A stretch of DNA of 37,357 nucleotides from an uncultured Collinsella sp. (GCA_959020715.1 CAUESV010000018.1:1-37357); one strand, 5' to 3'. Shown: positions 16,592 through 24,350, counted from the first letter of the stretch. The notes: generated by a model not told the origin, from the sequence alone. Program-made: numbers and translations.

Positions 16592-16676
16592 TGAGGCTCC
16601 TGGAGGGACGGTTGGGAATCTACCAGTCTAGCAGGAGCCGGCAGGGGCCGTTCTATCGAACAAATACTTAAGATTT

Positions 16677-16705
16677 GGGACAAACACTCCTGATTTATTT
16701 GTCCC
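16677..16705. repeat. Inverted repeat with GGGACAAA arms (REP-type)
   Basis: GGGACAAA (16677-16684) and TTTGTCCC (16698-16705) flank a 13-base loop. It begins six bases past the stop of the LacI regulator gene and shares the GGGACA core with the other palindromes of this window. Confidence 0.6.
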
Positions 16706-16710
16706 GCGGT

Positions 16711-17721
16711 CTAGATCGAGGTGGAGTCGAGCCAGTTGAGCTTGCACTCGAGAATGCGCTGCTCGCCGGGTTCGCTGCTGCCGTCAAGTAGGGCGAGCAG
16801 CATCTCGGCTGCTTCGCGACCTTCCTGGTCGACGGGCTCGATGATGGTGGAGACGGTCGGTGTGGTGAGATTAGTCCAGTCTTCGCAGTTGAGTCCCAAA
16901 AGGCCGATTTGCTGCGGAAGCAGATGGGCCATGGGCTGAAGTGCCTTGTAGACGCGGGGGAGCGCCCATTGGTTTTGGACAAAGATGAGCGTACGCTTGG
17001 CGGGATTGAACTTGAATTTAAAGTACTCGGTAAGCTCGTTGATTGACGGCTTGTTGTGATCGATGGGGATGGCTTTGTAGAGCTGCCCATTCGCGGCTAA
17101 TGCCTCGGCATATCCCTGAAAACGTTCCATGCGGGTGCGCATTTCGGTCATATTGGCGGCAATGGAGAAAAAGTCCTCGTAGCCGGCATCGAGAAGCGCC
17201 TGCGCGGCGTTGTACACGCCGTCGTAGAGGTTGGTTTTGATCCAGCTGGTGCCTGGGCTGTAGATGGCCGCGTCAAAAAAGACGACGGGCTTGCCGGCGC
17301 GCTTGATGCGGTCGTGGACGGCCTTGAAATTTGCCGTGGGCTGGATGATAAAGCCATCGACGCCCAGCGAGAGCATCTTGTCGACGTACATGAGCTCGGT
17401 CTCGGGGTTAAAGTTGCTCGTGCAAACGACCGTCTGGTAGCCCGCGGGGAGCATGACCTGCTCCATGCCATTGAGAACGAGCCCCGCCCATTTGTTGGTG
17501 TTATCCAAAATGATGATGGCAATGACATGGGTTTGCTTGCCGGTGAGCGTCTGCGCTTGGGCGTTGGGAACGTATCCGAGTTCCTTAATGACGCGTGCGA
17601 TTTTGTTCTGCGTCTTTTCGCTAAGCTTTTCTCGTTTGTCGTTGAGGTAATACGAGACGCTTGCCGTCGAGGTTCCCGCCTCTCGAGCGACGTCTGCAAT
17701 CGTAACGCGCTGTTTTGCCAC
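16711..17721 (-). CDS. LacI-family transcriptional regulator of the PTS/pentose-phosphate cluster
   Basis: This 336-residue regulator has a LacI helix-turn-helix at about 5-27 (RVTIADVAREAGTSTASVSYYLN), a hinge with GYVPNAQAQTLTGKQ, and a periplasmic-binding-protein-like effector domain from about residue 60 (HVIAIIILDNTNKWAGLVLNGM). I prefer the GTG start at 17721, because AAGGAG lies 5-10 bases upstream on the minus strand and the protein then starts VAKQRVTI as is usual; the ATG at 17757 would add 12 residues. It is divergent from the PTS operon across a gap with palindromic sites, so it most likely represses that operon and responds to a sugar or sugar phosphate. Confidence 0.88.
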   Translation of the reverse strand: MAKQRVTIADVAREAGTSTASVSYYLNDKREKLSEKTQNKIARVIKELGYVPNAQAQTLTGKQTHVIAIIILDNTNKWAGLVLNGMEQVMLPAGYQTVVCTSNFNPETELMYVDKMLSLGVDGFIIQPTANFKAVHDRIKRAGKPVVFFDAAIYSPGTSWIKTNLYDGVYNAAQALLDAGYEDFFSIAANMTEMRTRMERFQGYAEALAANGQLYKAIPIDHNKPSINELTEYFKFKFNPAKRTLIFVQNQWALPRVYKALQPMAHLLPQQIGLLGLNCEDWTNLTTPTVSTIIEPVDQEGREAAEMLLALLDGSSEPGEQRILECKLNWLDSTSI

Positions 17722-18136
17722 AGCGACTCCTTCCGACAGATGAGCATTTTCCAACATGATGACTTTGAGTCTTGGTGAGGGATGCGCTTCGGTGAGCGGC
17801 TTTCTCCTTTCATATGAGTATGCAACAAATGCGGTATACGGGTGGGGTCGAAATTTGTGACCGGCATGCGTATCTGCCGTCTACCGAGAAAATCAAATAC
17901 TTCTTGACTTTTGAAATCAAGGGTAAAATCGCAGGATTCATTTTTGGTTAAACGCATAACTAAATAGCGTAACCAACGCTCTGACCTGCGCGTTTACCGA
18001 AATAAGCTGGCATTAAGAAAATTGAGCACCTATATTGGTCTTGTCGAAAAGACAGCAAGTCCAAACGGCAGGGGATGCTCCGGAGGCCTCCGCAAACGGT
18101 GTCTTGCGCACGCAACTCTATGAAAAGAGGGAAGCA
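17722..18136. promoter_or_regulatory. Divergent control region between LacI gene and PTS operon
   Basis: No gene is seen in these 415 bases. Candidate LacI-type operators are GTTAAAC-GCATAAC at 17947-17960 (centred on CG), AGCGT-N5-ACGCT at 17966-17980 and a GCGTTTACC half-site at 17990-17998. CTTGA-N9-TCAAG lies at 17903-17921. A possible promoter is CTGGCA (18007-18012), 18 bases, TATATT (18031-18036). The leader after it holds a GTCTT/AAGAC hairpin (18038-18053) and the palindrome CGGAGGCCTCCG (18081-18092). Confidence 0.5.
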
Positions 18137-19609
18137 ATGAAGATCGTAGGCGTTGCCGCCTGTACCGTGGGTATCGCCCACACGTATATGGCCCAGAAGG
18201 CGATTCAGGATGAATGCGCCGCCCGTGGCATCGAGTGCAAGGTCGAGGCTCAGGGTGGCCTGGGTATCGAGAATGAGCTCACGCAGGAAGACGTGGACTC
18301 CGCCGACCTGGTCCTGGAGTCCGTCGACGTGGGTGTCGAGAACGAGGACCGTTTTGAGCAGAAGATGGCCGAGGGCAAGTTCCTGAAGGTCGGTACCTCG
18401 GATGTAATCGCCGATCCGGCAAAGATCATCGACCAGGCTGTTGAGATTATCAAGGCGACGGGTGGCGCCGTTGACGCGCCCAAGGCCGAGGCCAAGGCAG
18501 AGAAGAAGGCCGTCTCCGCTGCCCCGCAGGCCCCGACACCGGCGTCCAAGCAGTCTATCTTTGCCGATCCTGGCAAGACGCTGCTCAATGCATTCAATAC
18601 CGGCGTTTCCTATTTTATCCCCATTGTCGTTATCGGTGGCGTGTTCCTCGCCTTCTCGTTGGCATCCGGTACTGCCGGTGCTAGCGGTATGGAGGTAACC
18701 AACCCGTTGATGGTGAGCCTTAATACCATCGGCATGGCCGGTATTTCCATGATGATTCCGGTGCTTGCGGCATACATCGCCTACTCGATGGCCGGCAAGC
18801 CCGCGCTCGCCCCCGGTTTTGTCCTGGGCTACTTGGTCAACAACGCCGTCGTCACCCCGAGCGGCAACAGCGTTTCGACTGGCTTCTTGGGCGCCATGAT
18901 CATGGCAGTTATCTGCGGTTACTTTGTCCGCTGGATGAAGACCTGGAAGGTCAACAACACCATCCAGACCATCATGCCGATCCTGATCATCCCGATTCTG
19001 ACCTCGCTCGTCCTGGGCATGGCCTACATCTACATCCTGGCCACGCCGCTTGGCTTTGTGATGGATTGGCTCACCAGCGTGCTCGGTAGCCTGCAGGGCG
19101 GCTCCGCCGTCGTCTTGGGCCTGGTCATTGGCGTTATGACCGCCTTCGATATGGGTGGCCCCATCAATAAGACCGCTTCGACCTTTACTATGGCCATCAT
19201 GGCTTCCGGCATCTATGGCCCCAACGGTATGTTCCGCGTCGCCGTCGCCATTCCCCCGATTGCCTGCGGTCTTGCAGCGCTCATTGCCAAGAACAAGTTC
19301 GATGACGCCGATCGCCAGATGGGTATCTCCGCACTGTTCATGGGCTGCATCGGCATCACCGAGGGCGCTATCCCCTTCGCGGTCAAGGATCTCGGCCACA
19401 CCCTTCCCGGCATCTGCATCGGCTCTGCCGTGGGCGCTGCTCTCGCCGCCTTCCAGGGTATCGACTGCTACGTTCCGCACGGTGGCTTTATCGTCGCCCT
19501 TGCTACCAACAACGTCGCGCTGTTCTGCCTGGACATCGTGATTGGCTCTGTGGTTGCCGCTGCAATCCTGATTGCCATGAAGCCCACGCTCGATAAGCAG
19601 GCCAAGTAA
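18137..19609 (+). CDS. PTS fructose-family transporter subunit EIIBC
   Basis: The 490-residue protein imports and phosphorylates a sugar. The EIIB domain (about 1-105) has the phospho-accepting Cys9 in AACTVGIAHTYMA, differing from the common CPTGIAHT by loss of the proline. A linker rich in Ala/Lys/Glu (about 110-150) leads to the EIIC membrane domain (about 160-490), which has about nine hydrophobic helices and family motifs GGVFLAFSLASG, GFVLGYLVNNAV and MGGPINKTA. No EIIA domain is attached; a separate EIIA gene closes the operon. The frame is open from 18035, but AAAGAGGGAAG before the ATG at 18137 and the normal EIIB N-terminus fix the start. The substrate is unknown; the family handles fructose, mannose-type and other ketoses or polyols. 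Confidence 0.92.
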   Translation: MKIVGVAACTVGIAHTYMAQKAIQDECAARGIECKVEAQGGLGIENELTQEDVDSADLVLESVDVGVENEDRFEQKMAEGKFLKVGTSDVIADPAKIIDQAVEIIKATGGAVDAPKAEAKAEKKAVSAAPQAPTPASKQSIFADPGKTLLNAFNTGVSYFIPIVVIGGVFLAFSLASGTAGASGMEVTNPLMVSLNTIGMAGISMMIPVLAAYIAYSMAGKPALAPGFVLGYLVNNAVVTPSGNSVSTGFLGAMIMAVICGYFVRWMKTWKVNNTIQTIMPILIIPILTSLVLGMAYIYILATPLGFVMDWLTSVLGSLQGGSAVVLGLVIGVMTAFDMGGPINKTASTFTMAIMASGIYGPNGMFRVAVAIPPIACGLAALIAKNKFDDADRQMGISALFMGCIGITEGAIPFAVKDLGHTLPGICIGSAVGAALAAFQGIDCYVPHGGFIVALATNNVALFCLDIVIGSVVAAAILIAMKPTLDKQAK

Positions 19610-19623
19610 ACCTTTAAGGACTC

Positions 19624-19661
19624 CGGTTGTGCGGAGGGATGGATTTGACTCCGCACAACCG
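19624..19661 (+). promoter_or_regulatory. Intercistronic hairpin between EIIBC and GatZ-like genes
   Basis: CGGTTGTGCGGAG (19624-19636) and CTCCGCACAACCG (19649-19661) form a perfect 13-bp stem with a 12-base loop and no T-run. It is a likely RNA-stability or processing element that sets the EIIBC level apart from the enzymes downstream. Confidence 0.6.
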
Positions 19662-19753
19662 CCCCTACACAACAAAATCCATCTGCACTGATAGGGCCCG
19701 CATCTGGGTCCCAGGGAACTTTTGTCAAAAATCCTCTGGAGAAGGAGAACAAA

Positions 19754-21022
19754 ATGTCCAATCTCACCATCCGTCAGGCCGTTCAGGGCATGCTCAAGCT
19801 GCAGGATAGCGGCGATCACGCAACCATGGTCGGCATTGGCCCCATGAGCCCCAACCTGATTCAGGCCGTGTTCGAGCTTGCCAAGGACGAGGATTTCCCG
19901 CCCATGTTTATCGCTAGCCGCAACCAGGTCGATATGGACGAGATGGGCGCCGGCTACGTCAACGGCTGGGACCAGACGCGCTTTGCCGCCGACATTAAGA
20001 AGGTTGCCGACGAGGTGGGCTACACCGGTCCGTACTACCTGTGCCGCGATCACGGCGGTCCGTGGCAGCGCGACGAGGAGCGTAACGCCCACCTGCCCGA
20101 GGACGAGGCCATGGAGCTCGCCCGCAAGTCTTTCGTCGCCGACATGGAGGCAGGCTTTGACCTGCTGATGGTCGACCCCACCAAGGACCCCTACCAGATC
20201 GGCAAGGTTATTCCGCTCGACGTGGTGCTTCGCCGCACGATTGATCTTATCGACTACCTTGAGCAGTACCGTCGCGAGCATAACCTTCCCGAGGTCGCCT
20301 ATGAGGTCGGTACCGAGGAGACCAATGGCGGCTTGACCTCTACCGATAAGTACGAGGAGTTCATTTCTCAGCTGCAGCCCGAGCTCGAGAAGCGTGGCTG
20401 CCCCATGCCCACCTTTATCGTCGGCCAGACCGGTACGCTCACCCGTTGGACAGAGCAGGTCGGTCATTACAACTTTAAGAATGCCCGCGAGCTCGCCGAC
20501 ATGGCCAAGCGCTACGGCGTGGGCCTGAAGGAGCACAACGCCGACTACCTGGATGACGCGACGCTGCTCGAGCACATCCCGGCTCACGTGACGGCCTCCA
20601 ATGTTGCCCCTCAGTACGGCACCGAGGAGACCCGCGCTTACCTCAAGCTCTGCGCTACCGAGCAGATTCTGGTCGACAACGGCCTGTGCGACGATCCCTC
20701 CGACCTGTATCACACGCTGCTGGTCAAGGCTATCAAGACCGAGCGTTGGCGCAAGTGGATGACCGGCGACGACGTCAACCTGCAGGTTGACGACATCCTG
20801 GCCGACGACGAGCTCAGCCTGAAGATTCTGGATGTCTCCGGTCACTACGCGTTCAACGATCCCGAGGTCAAGGAGCAGGTCGAGAAGCTCTACCGCAACC
20901 TCGCTGCCCAGGACATCGACGGCAAGCGCTTTGTGATCGAGCACATCAAGCGCCCGATCAAGCAGTACGTCGTCGGCCTTAACCTCAAGGGCGTCACGAG
21001 CCGCATCGAGAAGGCTCTCTAA
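19754..21022 (+). CDS. GatZ/KbaZ-family TIM-barrel protein (aldolase accessory subunit or ketose-phosphate 4-epimerase)
   Basis: This 422-residue protein resembles GatZ/KbaZ/AgaZ, the so-called non-catalytic subunit of class II tagatose-bisphosphate aldolase. Shared features include IASRNQVDMDEMGAGYVNG (compare EATSNQVNQ in GatZ), the RDHGGPW segment (compare GGDHLGP) and VGTEETNGG (compare IGTE). GatZ normally pairs with catalytic GatY/KbaY, but no such gene lies here. Some members of this family are, to my knowledge, hexulose-6-phosphate 4-epimerases (fructose-6-P to tagatose-6-P), which would fit a cluster whose other enzymes consume fructose-6-P. GAGAAGGAG precedes the ATG. It lies between EIIBC and the transaldolase gene in one direction. 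The family call is good, the activity is a hypothesis. Confidence 0.75.
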   Translation: MSNLTIRQAVQGMLKLQDSGDHATMVGIGPMSPNLIQAVFELAKDEDFPPMFIASRNQVDMDEMGAGYVNGWDQTRFAADIKKVADEVGYTGPYYLCRDHGGPWQRDEERNAHLPEDEAMELARKSFVADMEAGFDLLMVDPTKDPYQIGKVIPLDVVLRRTIDLIDYLEQYRREHNLPEVAYEVGTEETNGGLTSTDKYEEFISQLQPELEKRGCPMPTFIVGQTGTLTRWTEQVGHYNFKNARELADMAKRYGVGLKEHNADYLDDATLLEHIPAHVTASNVAPQYGTEETRAYLKLCATEQILVDNGLCDDPSDLYHTLLVKAIKTERWRKWMTGDDVNLQVDDILADDELSLKILDVSGHYAFNDPEVKEQVEKLYRNLAAQDIDGKRFVIEHIKRPIKQYVVGLNLKGVTSRIEKAL

Positions 21023-21041
21023 GTAGCTTTTCCTACACGAC

Positions 21042-21077
21042 GCCGGGTCCGGGGCATGTCCCAGCTGCGGGCCCGGC
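21042..21077 (+). repeat. GC-rich hairpin downstream of the GatZ-like gene
   Basis: GCCGGGTCC (21042-21050) pairs with GGGCCCGGC (21069-21077) with one G-U pair, and the inner GGGG/TCCC can extend it. It sits directly ahead of a second hairpin. Confidence 0.5.
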
Positions 21078-21079
21078 AC

Positions 21080-21116
21080 ATAGGACAAAGGGACATCCCC
21101 TTTGTCCTATTTTTTG
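21080..21116 (+). terminator. Internal terminator or attenuator, also a GGGACA palindrome
   Basis: ATAGGACAAAGGG (21080-21092) pairs perfectly with CCCTTTGTCCTAT (21098-21110), followed by TTTTTT. It looks like a true rho-independent terminator inside the operon, 31 bases before the transaldolase start. It would lower expression of the downstream genes or mark an extra start after it. It also carries the AGGGACA core seen in the other palindromes. Confidence 0.7.
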
Positions 21117-21147
21117 AGTTTTGGATTCCTTAGAAGGAGTTTGCACC

Positions 21148-21831
21148 ATGAAGTTCTTTATCGATACCGCCAACCTTGACGAGATCGCCGAGGCCAAGAG
21201 CTGGGGCTGCCTGGCCGGTGTTACCACCAATCCGTCCCTGTATGCCAAGACCGGCGGTAAGCTCGCCGACTTTGAGCCCCATATGCTCAAGATTGCCGAG
21301 CTCTGCGAGGGTCTGCCCGTGTCTGCCGAGTCTACCGCCACCACGGCCGAGGGCATGATCGAGGAGGGCAAGCGCCTTGCTGCCCTCGCCCCCAACATTG
21401 TGGTCAAGCTCCCCGTCTGCGAGGCCGGCCTCGCCGCCTGCCGCGCGCTGGCCGACGCGGGCGTGCGTGTCAACATGACGCTCGTCTTCTCGCCGACGCA
21501 GGCCCTTATGGCCGCCAACGCCGGTGCCCGCTACATCAGCCCGTTTGTCGGCCGCTTTGACGACATCGCCGAGGACGGCATCTCGCAGCTCGACAATGTC
21601 GTGACCTGCATCAAGAACTATGACTGGACCGGCAAGAACGTCGACGACACCGTCGAGATCATCACCGCATCTGTCCGCACGCCCAATCACGTGACCCAGG
21701 CGGCGCTGCTCGGTGCCGATATCGCCACCGTCCCCATGGCCGCTCTTAAGAAATGCCTGCATCACCCGCTGACCGACCAGGGCCTTGCCTCGTTCGAGGC
21801 TGACTGGAAAAAGGTCGTCGAGGCACAGTAA
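21148..21831 (+). CDS. tal: Transaldolase, small (TalC/FSA-like) subfamily
   Basis: This 227-residue TIM-barrel enzyme moves a dihydroxyacetone unit between sugar phosphates. The N-terminal MKFFIDTANL gives Asp6, TTNPS gives Asn28, and the Schiff-base Lys87 is in NIVVKLP. Position 61 is Glu (SAEST) and position 114 is Phe (LVFSPTQ); in E. coli fructose-6-phosphate aldolase the matching residues are Gln59 and Tyr131, so this protein should be a transaldolase rather than a free F6P aldolase. AGAAGGAG before the ATG at 21148 fixes the start. It lies between the GatZ-like gene and the split transketolase, and together they form the carbon-shuffling core of the non-oxidative pentose phosphate pathway. 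Confidence 0.92.
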   Translation: MKFFIDTANLDEIAEAKSWGCLAGVTTNPSLYAKTGGKLADFEPHMLKIAELCEGLPVSAESTATTAEGMIEEGKRLAALAPNIVVKLPVCEAGLAACRALADAGVRVNMTLVFSPTQALMAANAGARYISPFVGRFDDIAEDGISQLDNVVTCIKNYDWTGKNVDDTVEIITASVRTPNHVTQAALLGADIATVPMAALKKCLHHPLTDQGLASFEADWKKVVEAQ

Positions 21832-21841
21832 CGATGGTTCT

Positions 21842-21872
21842 GCCGGCCCGGCATTTGTTATGCCGGGCCGGC
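21842..21872 (+). promoter_or_regulatory. Strong intercistronic hairpin between tal and transketolase
   Basis: GCCGGCCCGGCA (21842-21853) and TGCCGGGCCGGC (21861-21872) form a perfect 12-bp GC-rich stem with a 7-base loop and no T-run. It lies ten bases past the tal stop and 21 before the next ATG, so it probably blocks 3' decay or separates expression levels. Confidence 0.6.
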
Positions 21873-21893
21873 GTGCTCAAGAGAGGAAACTCC

Positions 21894-22724
21894 ATGACCG
21901 ATCAGGAACTGGCCAAGATTGCCAATGAGGTTCGCCGCGGTATTGTCACGGGCGTCCACGCCGCCAAGTCGGGGCATCCGGGCGGATCGCTTGGCGCCGC
22001 CGACATTATGACCTACCTCTACTTTGAGGAAATGGATGTCGACCCGGCGAATCCGAGCCGCGCCGAGCGCGATCGCTTTGTGCTCTCCAAGGGACATTGC
22101 GCTCCGGCACTCTATGCCGTGCTCGCCGAACGCGGATTCTTTCCCAAGGAGGAGCTCGAGACGCTCCGTCATATCGGCAGCCGCCTGCAGGGCCATCCCA
22201 ATATGAATGACACGCCGGGCGTCGACATGTCTACCGGATCGCTCGGTCAGGGTATCTCCGCCGCGGTTGGAATGGCGCTCGCCGCAAAGCACTGGGGTGA
22301 CAGCTACCGCGTCTACACGCTGTTGGGCGACGGTGAGTGCGAGGAAGGCCAGGTGTGGGAGGCGGCAATGTTCGCCGGCAACCACGACCTGGATAACCTT
22401 GTCGCTATCGTCGATCACAATGGCCTGCAAATTGACGGCAGTATCGACGAAGTTAACTCGGCTATGCCGCTTGCCGACAAGTTCCGCGCCTTTAAGTGGC
22501 ATGTGATCGAGCTTGCCGACGGTAACGACATGGCGCAGATTGCAGCCGCCTTTGCCGAGGCCCGCAAAGTGAGCGACTCGCCCGTGGCCATTATCGCCGA
22601 GACGGTGAAGGGCAAGGGCGTCTCCTTTATGGAAAACCAGGTGGGCTGGCACGGCAAGGCGCCCAACGATGAACAGTTTGAGCAGGCCATGGCCGAGCTC
22701 GCAACAGCAGGGGAGGAGCTTTAA
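21894..22724 (+). CDS. Transketolase, N-terminal subunit
   Basis: At 276 residues this is the ThDP-binding N-terminal half of a split transketolase. The SGHPGGSLGAADI motif (about 26-38) and the ThDP/Mg motif LGDGECEEGQVWEA...N (GDG-x26-N type, about 143-172) are intact, as are SKGHCAPALY and HGKAP near the end. The partner C-terminal half is encoded next with a one-base overlap, so the two subunits are made in equal amounts. GAGAGGAAAC precedes the ATG at 21894; the frame is open from 21834 but crosses the hairpin. It transfers C2 units between ketose and aldose phosphates. Confidence 0.93.
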   Translation: MTDQELAKIANEVRRGIVTGVHAAKSGHPGGSLGAADIMTYLYFEEMDVDPANPSRAERDRFVLSKGHCAPALYAVLAERGFFPKEELETLRHIGSRLQGHPNMNDTPGVDMSTGSLGQGISAAVGMALAAKHWGDSYRVYTLLGDGECEEGQVWEAAMFAGNHDLDNLVAIVDHNGLQIDGSIDEVNSAMPLADKFRAFKWHVIELADGNDMAQIAAAFAEARKVSDSPVAIIAETVKGKGVSFMENQVGWHGKAPNDEQFEQAMAELATAGEEL

Positions 22725-23662
22725 TGGCAGACGTCAAGAAAGTCGCCACGCGCGTTAGCTATGGCGAGGCACTTGTCGAGCTGGGCAATGAGCGCGATGA
22801 CTTTGTGGTTCTCGATGCCGACCTGGCCGCCGCAACGCAGACGGGTAAGTTTAAGGCTGCGCATCCTGAGCGCTTCTACGATGCCGGCATTGCCGAGAGC
22901 AACTTGATGGGGCTTGCCGCCGGCATTGCGACCACGGGTCACGTCGCCTTTGCGAGCACATTTGCCATGTTCGCCGCCGGCCGCGCGTACGAACAAGTGC
23001 GTAATTCCATCGGTTATCCGCACCTCAACGTCAAAATTGGCGCTACACATGCGGGCATCTCGGTCGGTGAAGACGGCGCTACGCATCAGTGCTGCGAGGA
23101 TATCGCGCTCATGCGCACGATTCCGGGCATGACGGTGATCGTCCCCGCCGATGACATCGAGGCTCGCGCTTGCGTGCGCGCCGCCTATGAGTTTGAGGGA
23201 CCGGTCTACATGCGCTTCGGCCGCCTGGCAACACCGGTCATCAACGACCGCGAGGACTATGAGTTCAAGATTGGTCGCGGCGTGGTCGTGCGCGAGGGCT
23301 CCGATGTGACCATCATCGCTTGTGGCCTTATGGTCGCCGAGGCGCTTGAGGCTGCCGAGGCGCTCGCTGCCGATGGCATCGATGCCGAGGTCATCAACAT
23401 GCACACGATCAAGCCGCTCGATGAGCGCCTGGTAGTTGCCAGCGCCAAGAAGACTGGTCGCGTGGTCACCGCCGAGGAGCATTCGATTATCGGTGGTCTT
23501 GGCGAGGCTGTGGCCTCGGTGCTCGCGGAGCAGCATCCGGTGCCGATGCGACGCGTCGGCGTGCGCGATGTGTATGGTGAGTCCGGCCCTGCGGTCGATT
23601 TGCTGCACAAGTATGGTTTGGACGCCGACGGCATCGAAGCCGCGGTCAGGTCCGTGTTGTAA
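22724..23662 (+). CDS. Transketolase, C-terminal subunit
   Basis: This 312-residue partner holds the pyrimidine-binding and C-terminal domains. GIAESNLMGLAAGIA contains the conserved Glu that activates ThDP, and FAMFAAGRAYEQVRNSI and GEDGATHQ match the substrate and cofactor pocket. The start ATG overlaps the stop of the N-terminal half (TAATG). The split form is common in Gram-positive and archaeal genomes. It is followed after 12 bases by the PTS EIIA gene, which ties carbon-shuffling enzymes and transporter into one transcription unit. Confidence 0.93.
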   Translation: MADVKKVATRVSYGEALVELGNERDDFVVLDADLAAATQTGKFKAAHPERFYDAGIAESNLMGLAAGIATTGHVAFASTFAMFAAGRAYEQVRNSIGYPHLNVKIGATHAGISVGEDGATHQCCEDIALMRTIPGMTVIVPADDIEARACVRAAYEFEGPVYMRFGRLATPVINDREDYEFKIGRGVVVREGSDVTIIACGLMVAEALEAAEALAADGIDAEVINMHTIKPLDERLVVASAKKTGRVVTAEEHSIIGGLGEAVASVLAEQHPVPMRRVGVRDVYGESGPAVDLLHKYGLDADGIEAAVRSVL

Positions 23663-23674
23663 GGAAGGTTTTCC

Positions 23675-24127
23675 ATGGGGTTTGTATCTGCCAACCAAGT
23701 GACGATTGGCTACGCCGCCGCCTCGCGCGAGGACGCGCTGCATTATCTGTCCGAGCATGCTGTTGAGCTTGGTTTTGCCGATGACGCATCTGCTGTAGAG
23801 GCGGCTTTTATTGCTCGCGAAAACGAGGCCGAGACTGGCCTCGTCGCCGGTTTTGCCGTTCCGCATGCCAAGAGCGATGCGATCCATACGCCGGGCGTGG
23901 CCGTGCTCAAGCTGTCCGAGCCTGTTGAGTGGCCGAGCTTTGATGGCGTGCCCGTCGATGTGGCACTCGCGCTGTACGTGCCCGCCGGCGAAGCGGGAAC
24001 CACGCACCTGCGTCTGCTCTCCAAGGCTGCCGTGATGCTGATGGATGCCGACTTCCGTGACAAGGTGCGCGAAAGCACCGATCCCGTTGAGATTGCGGAG
24101 CTCATCAATAGCGGACTCGAAGACTAG
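23675..24127 (+). CDS. PTS sugar transporter subunit EIIA, fructose/mannitol family
   Basis: The 150-residue protein carries phosphate from HPr to the EIIB domain. The phospho-accepting His64 lies in FAVPHAKSDAI, and the surrounding fold is typical of the fructose-family EIIA (PTS_EIIA_2). It is a separate protein while EIIB and EIIC are fused 4 kb upstream, an arrangement that supports one operon from 18137 to 24127. AAGGAAGG lies before the ATG. A terminator follows. Confidence 0.93.
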   Translation: MGFVSANQVTIGYAAASREDALHYLSEHAVELGFADDASAVEAAFIARENEAETGLVAGFAVPHAKSDAIHTPGVAVLKLSEPVEWPSFDGVPVDVALALYVPAGEAGTTHLRLLSKAAVMLMDADFRDKVRESTDPVEIAELINSGLED

Positions 24128-24169
24128 AACGGTCATCCCGTTCAATCAATCGATCCTTCTCCAAGGAAA

Positions 24170-24205
24170 AGGGCCGCGACGCCATATAGGTGTCGCGGCC
24201 CTGTT
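24170..24205 (+). terminator. Terminator of the PTS operon
   Basis: GGGCCGCGAC (24171-24180) pairs with GTCGCGGCCC (24192-24201), followed by TGTTTG. Confidence 0.8.
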
Positions 24206-24212
24206 TGCGTTT

Positions 24213-24257
24213 CCCAAGATAAAACCTGCCAAAATAAACCTGTCCCTTTTTGGCAGG
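24213..24257. repeat. CCTGCC/GGCAGG palindromic repeat, copy 1
   Basis: CCTGCCAAAA (24225-24234) and TTTTGGCAGG (24248-24257) form the arms, with AAACCTGTCCC between and CCCAAGATAAAA in front. Three more copies lie at 24773-24817, 29507-29551 and 31917-31960. Confidence 0.85.
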
Positions 24258-24283
24258 CCTGCGGGTCAATGCCCGTCAAACGA

Positions 24284-24350
24284 AGTTGCGGTGGAATAGT
24301 TCCTGTTTATGCCCGATAGGCTGCAAAACAGGAACTATTCCACTGCAACT
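24284..24350. repeat. Long hairpin with 25-base arms
   Basis: Arms 24284-24308 and 24326-24350 are complementary in 24 of 25 positions, the exception a G-U pair. The arm core is GTGGAATAGTTCCTGTTT and the loop has 17 bases. No T-run follows. It is probably another REP-type palindrome, with arms unlike the GGGACAG families. Confidence 0.8.

Noticed and set aside
17960..21088. Open frame of about 1040 codons on the minus strand across EIIBC and the GatZ-like gene
   Set aside because: It is the mirror of GC-rich plus-strand genes with clear families and ribosome sites; its product is low-complexity with many His, Gly and Asp residues and no domain.
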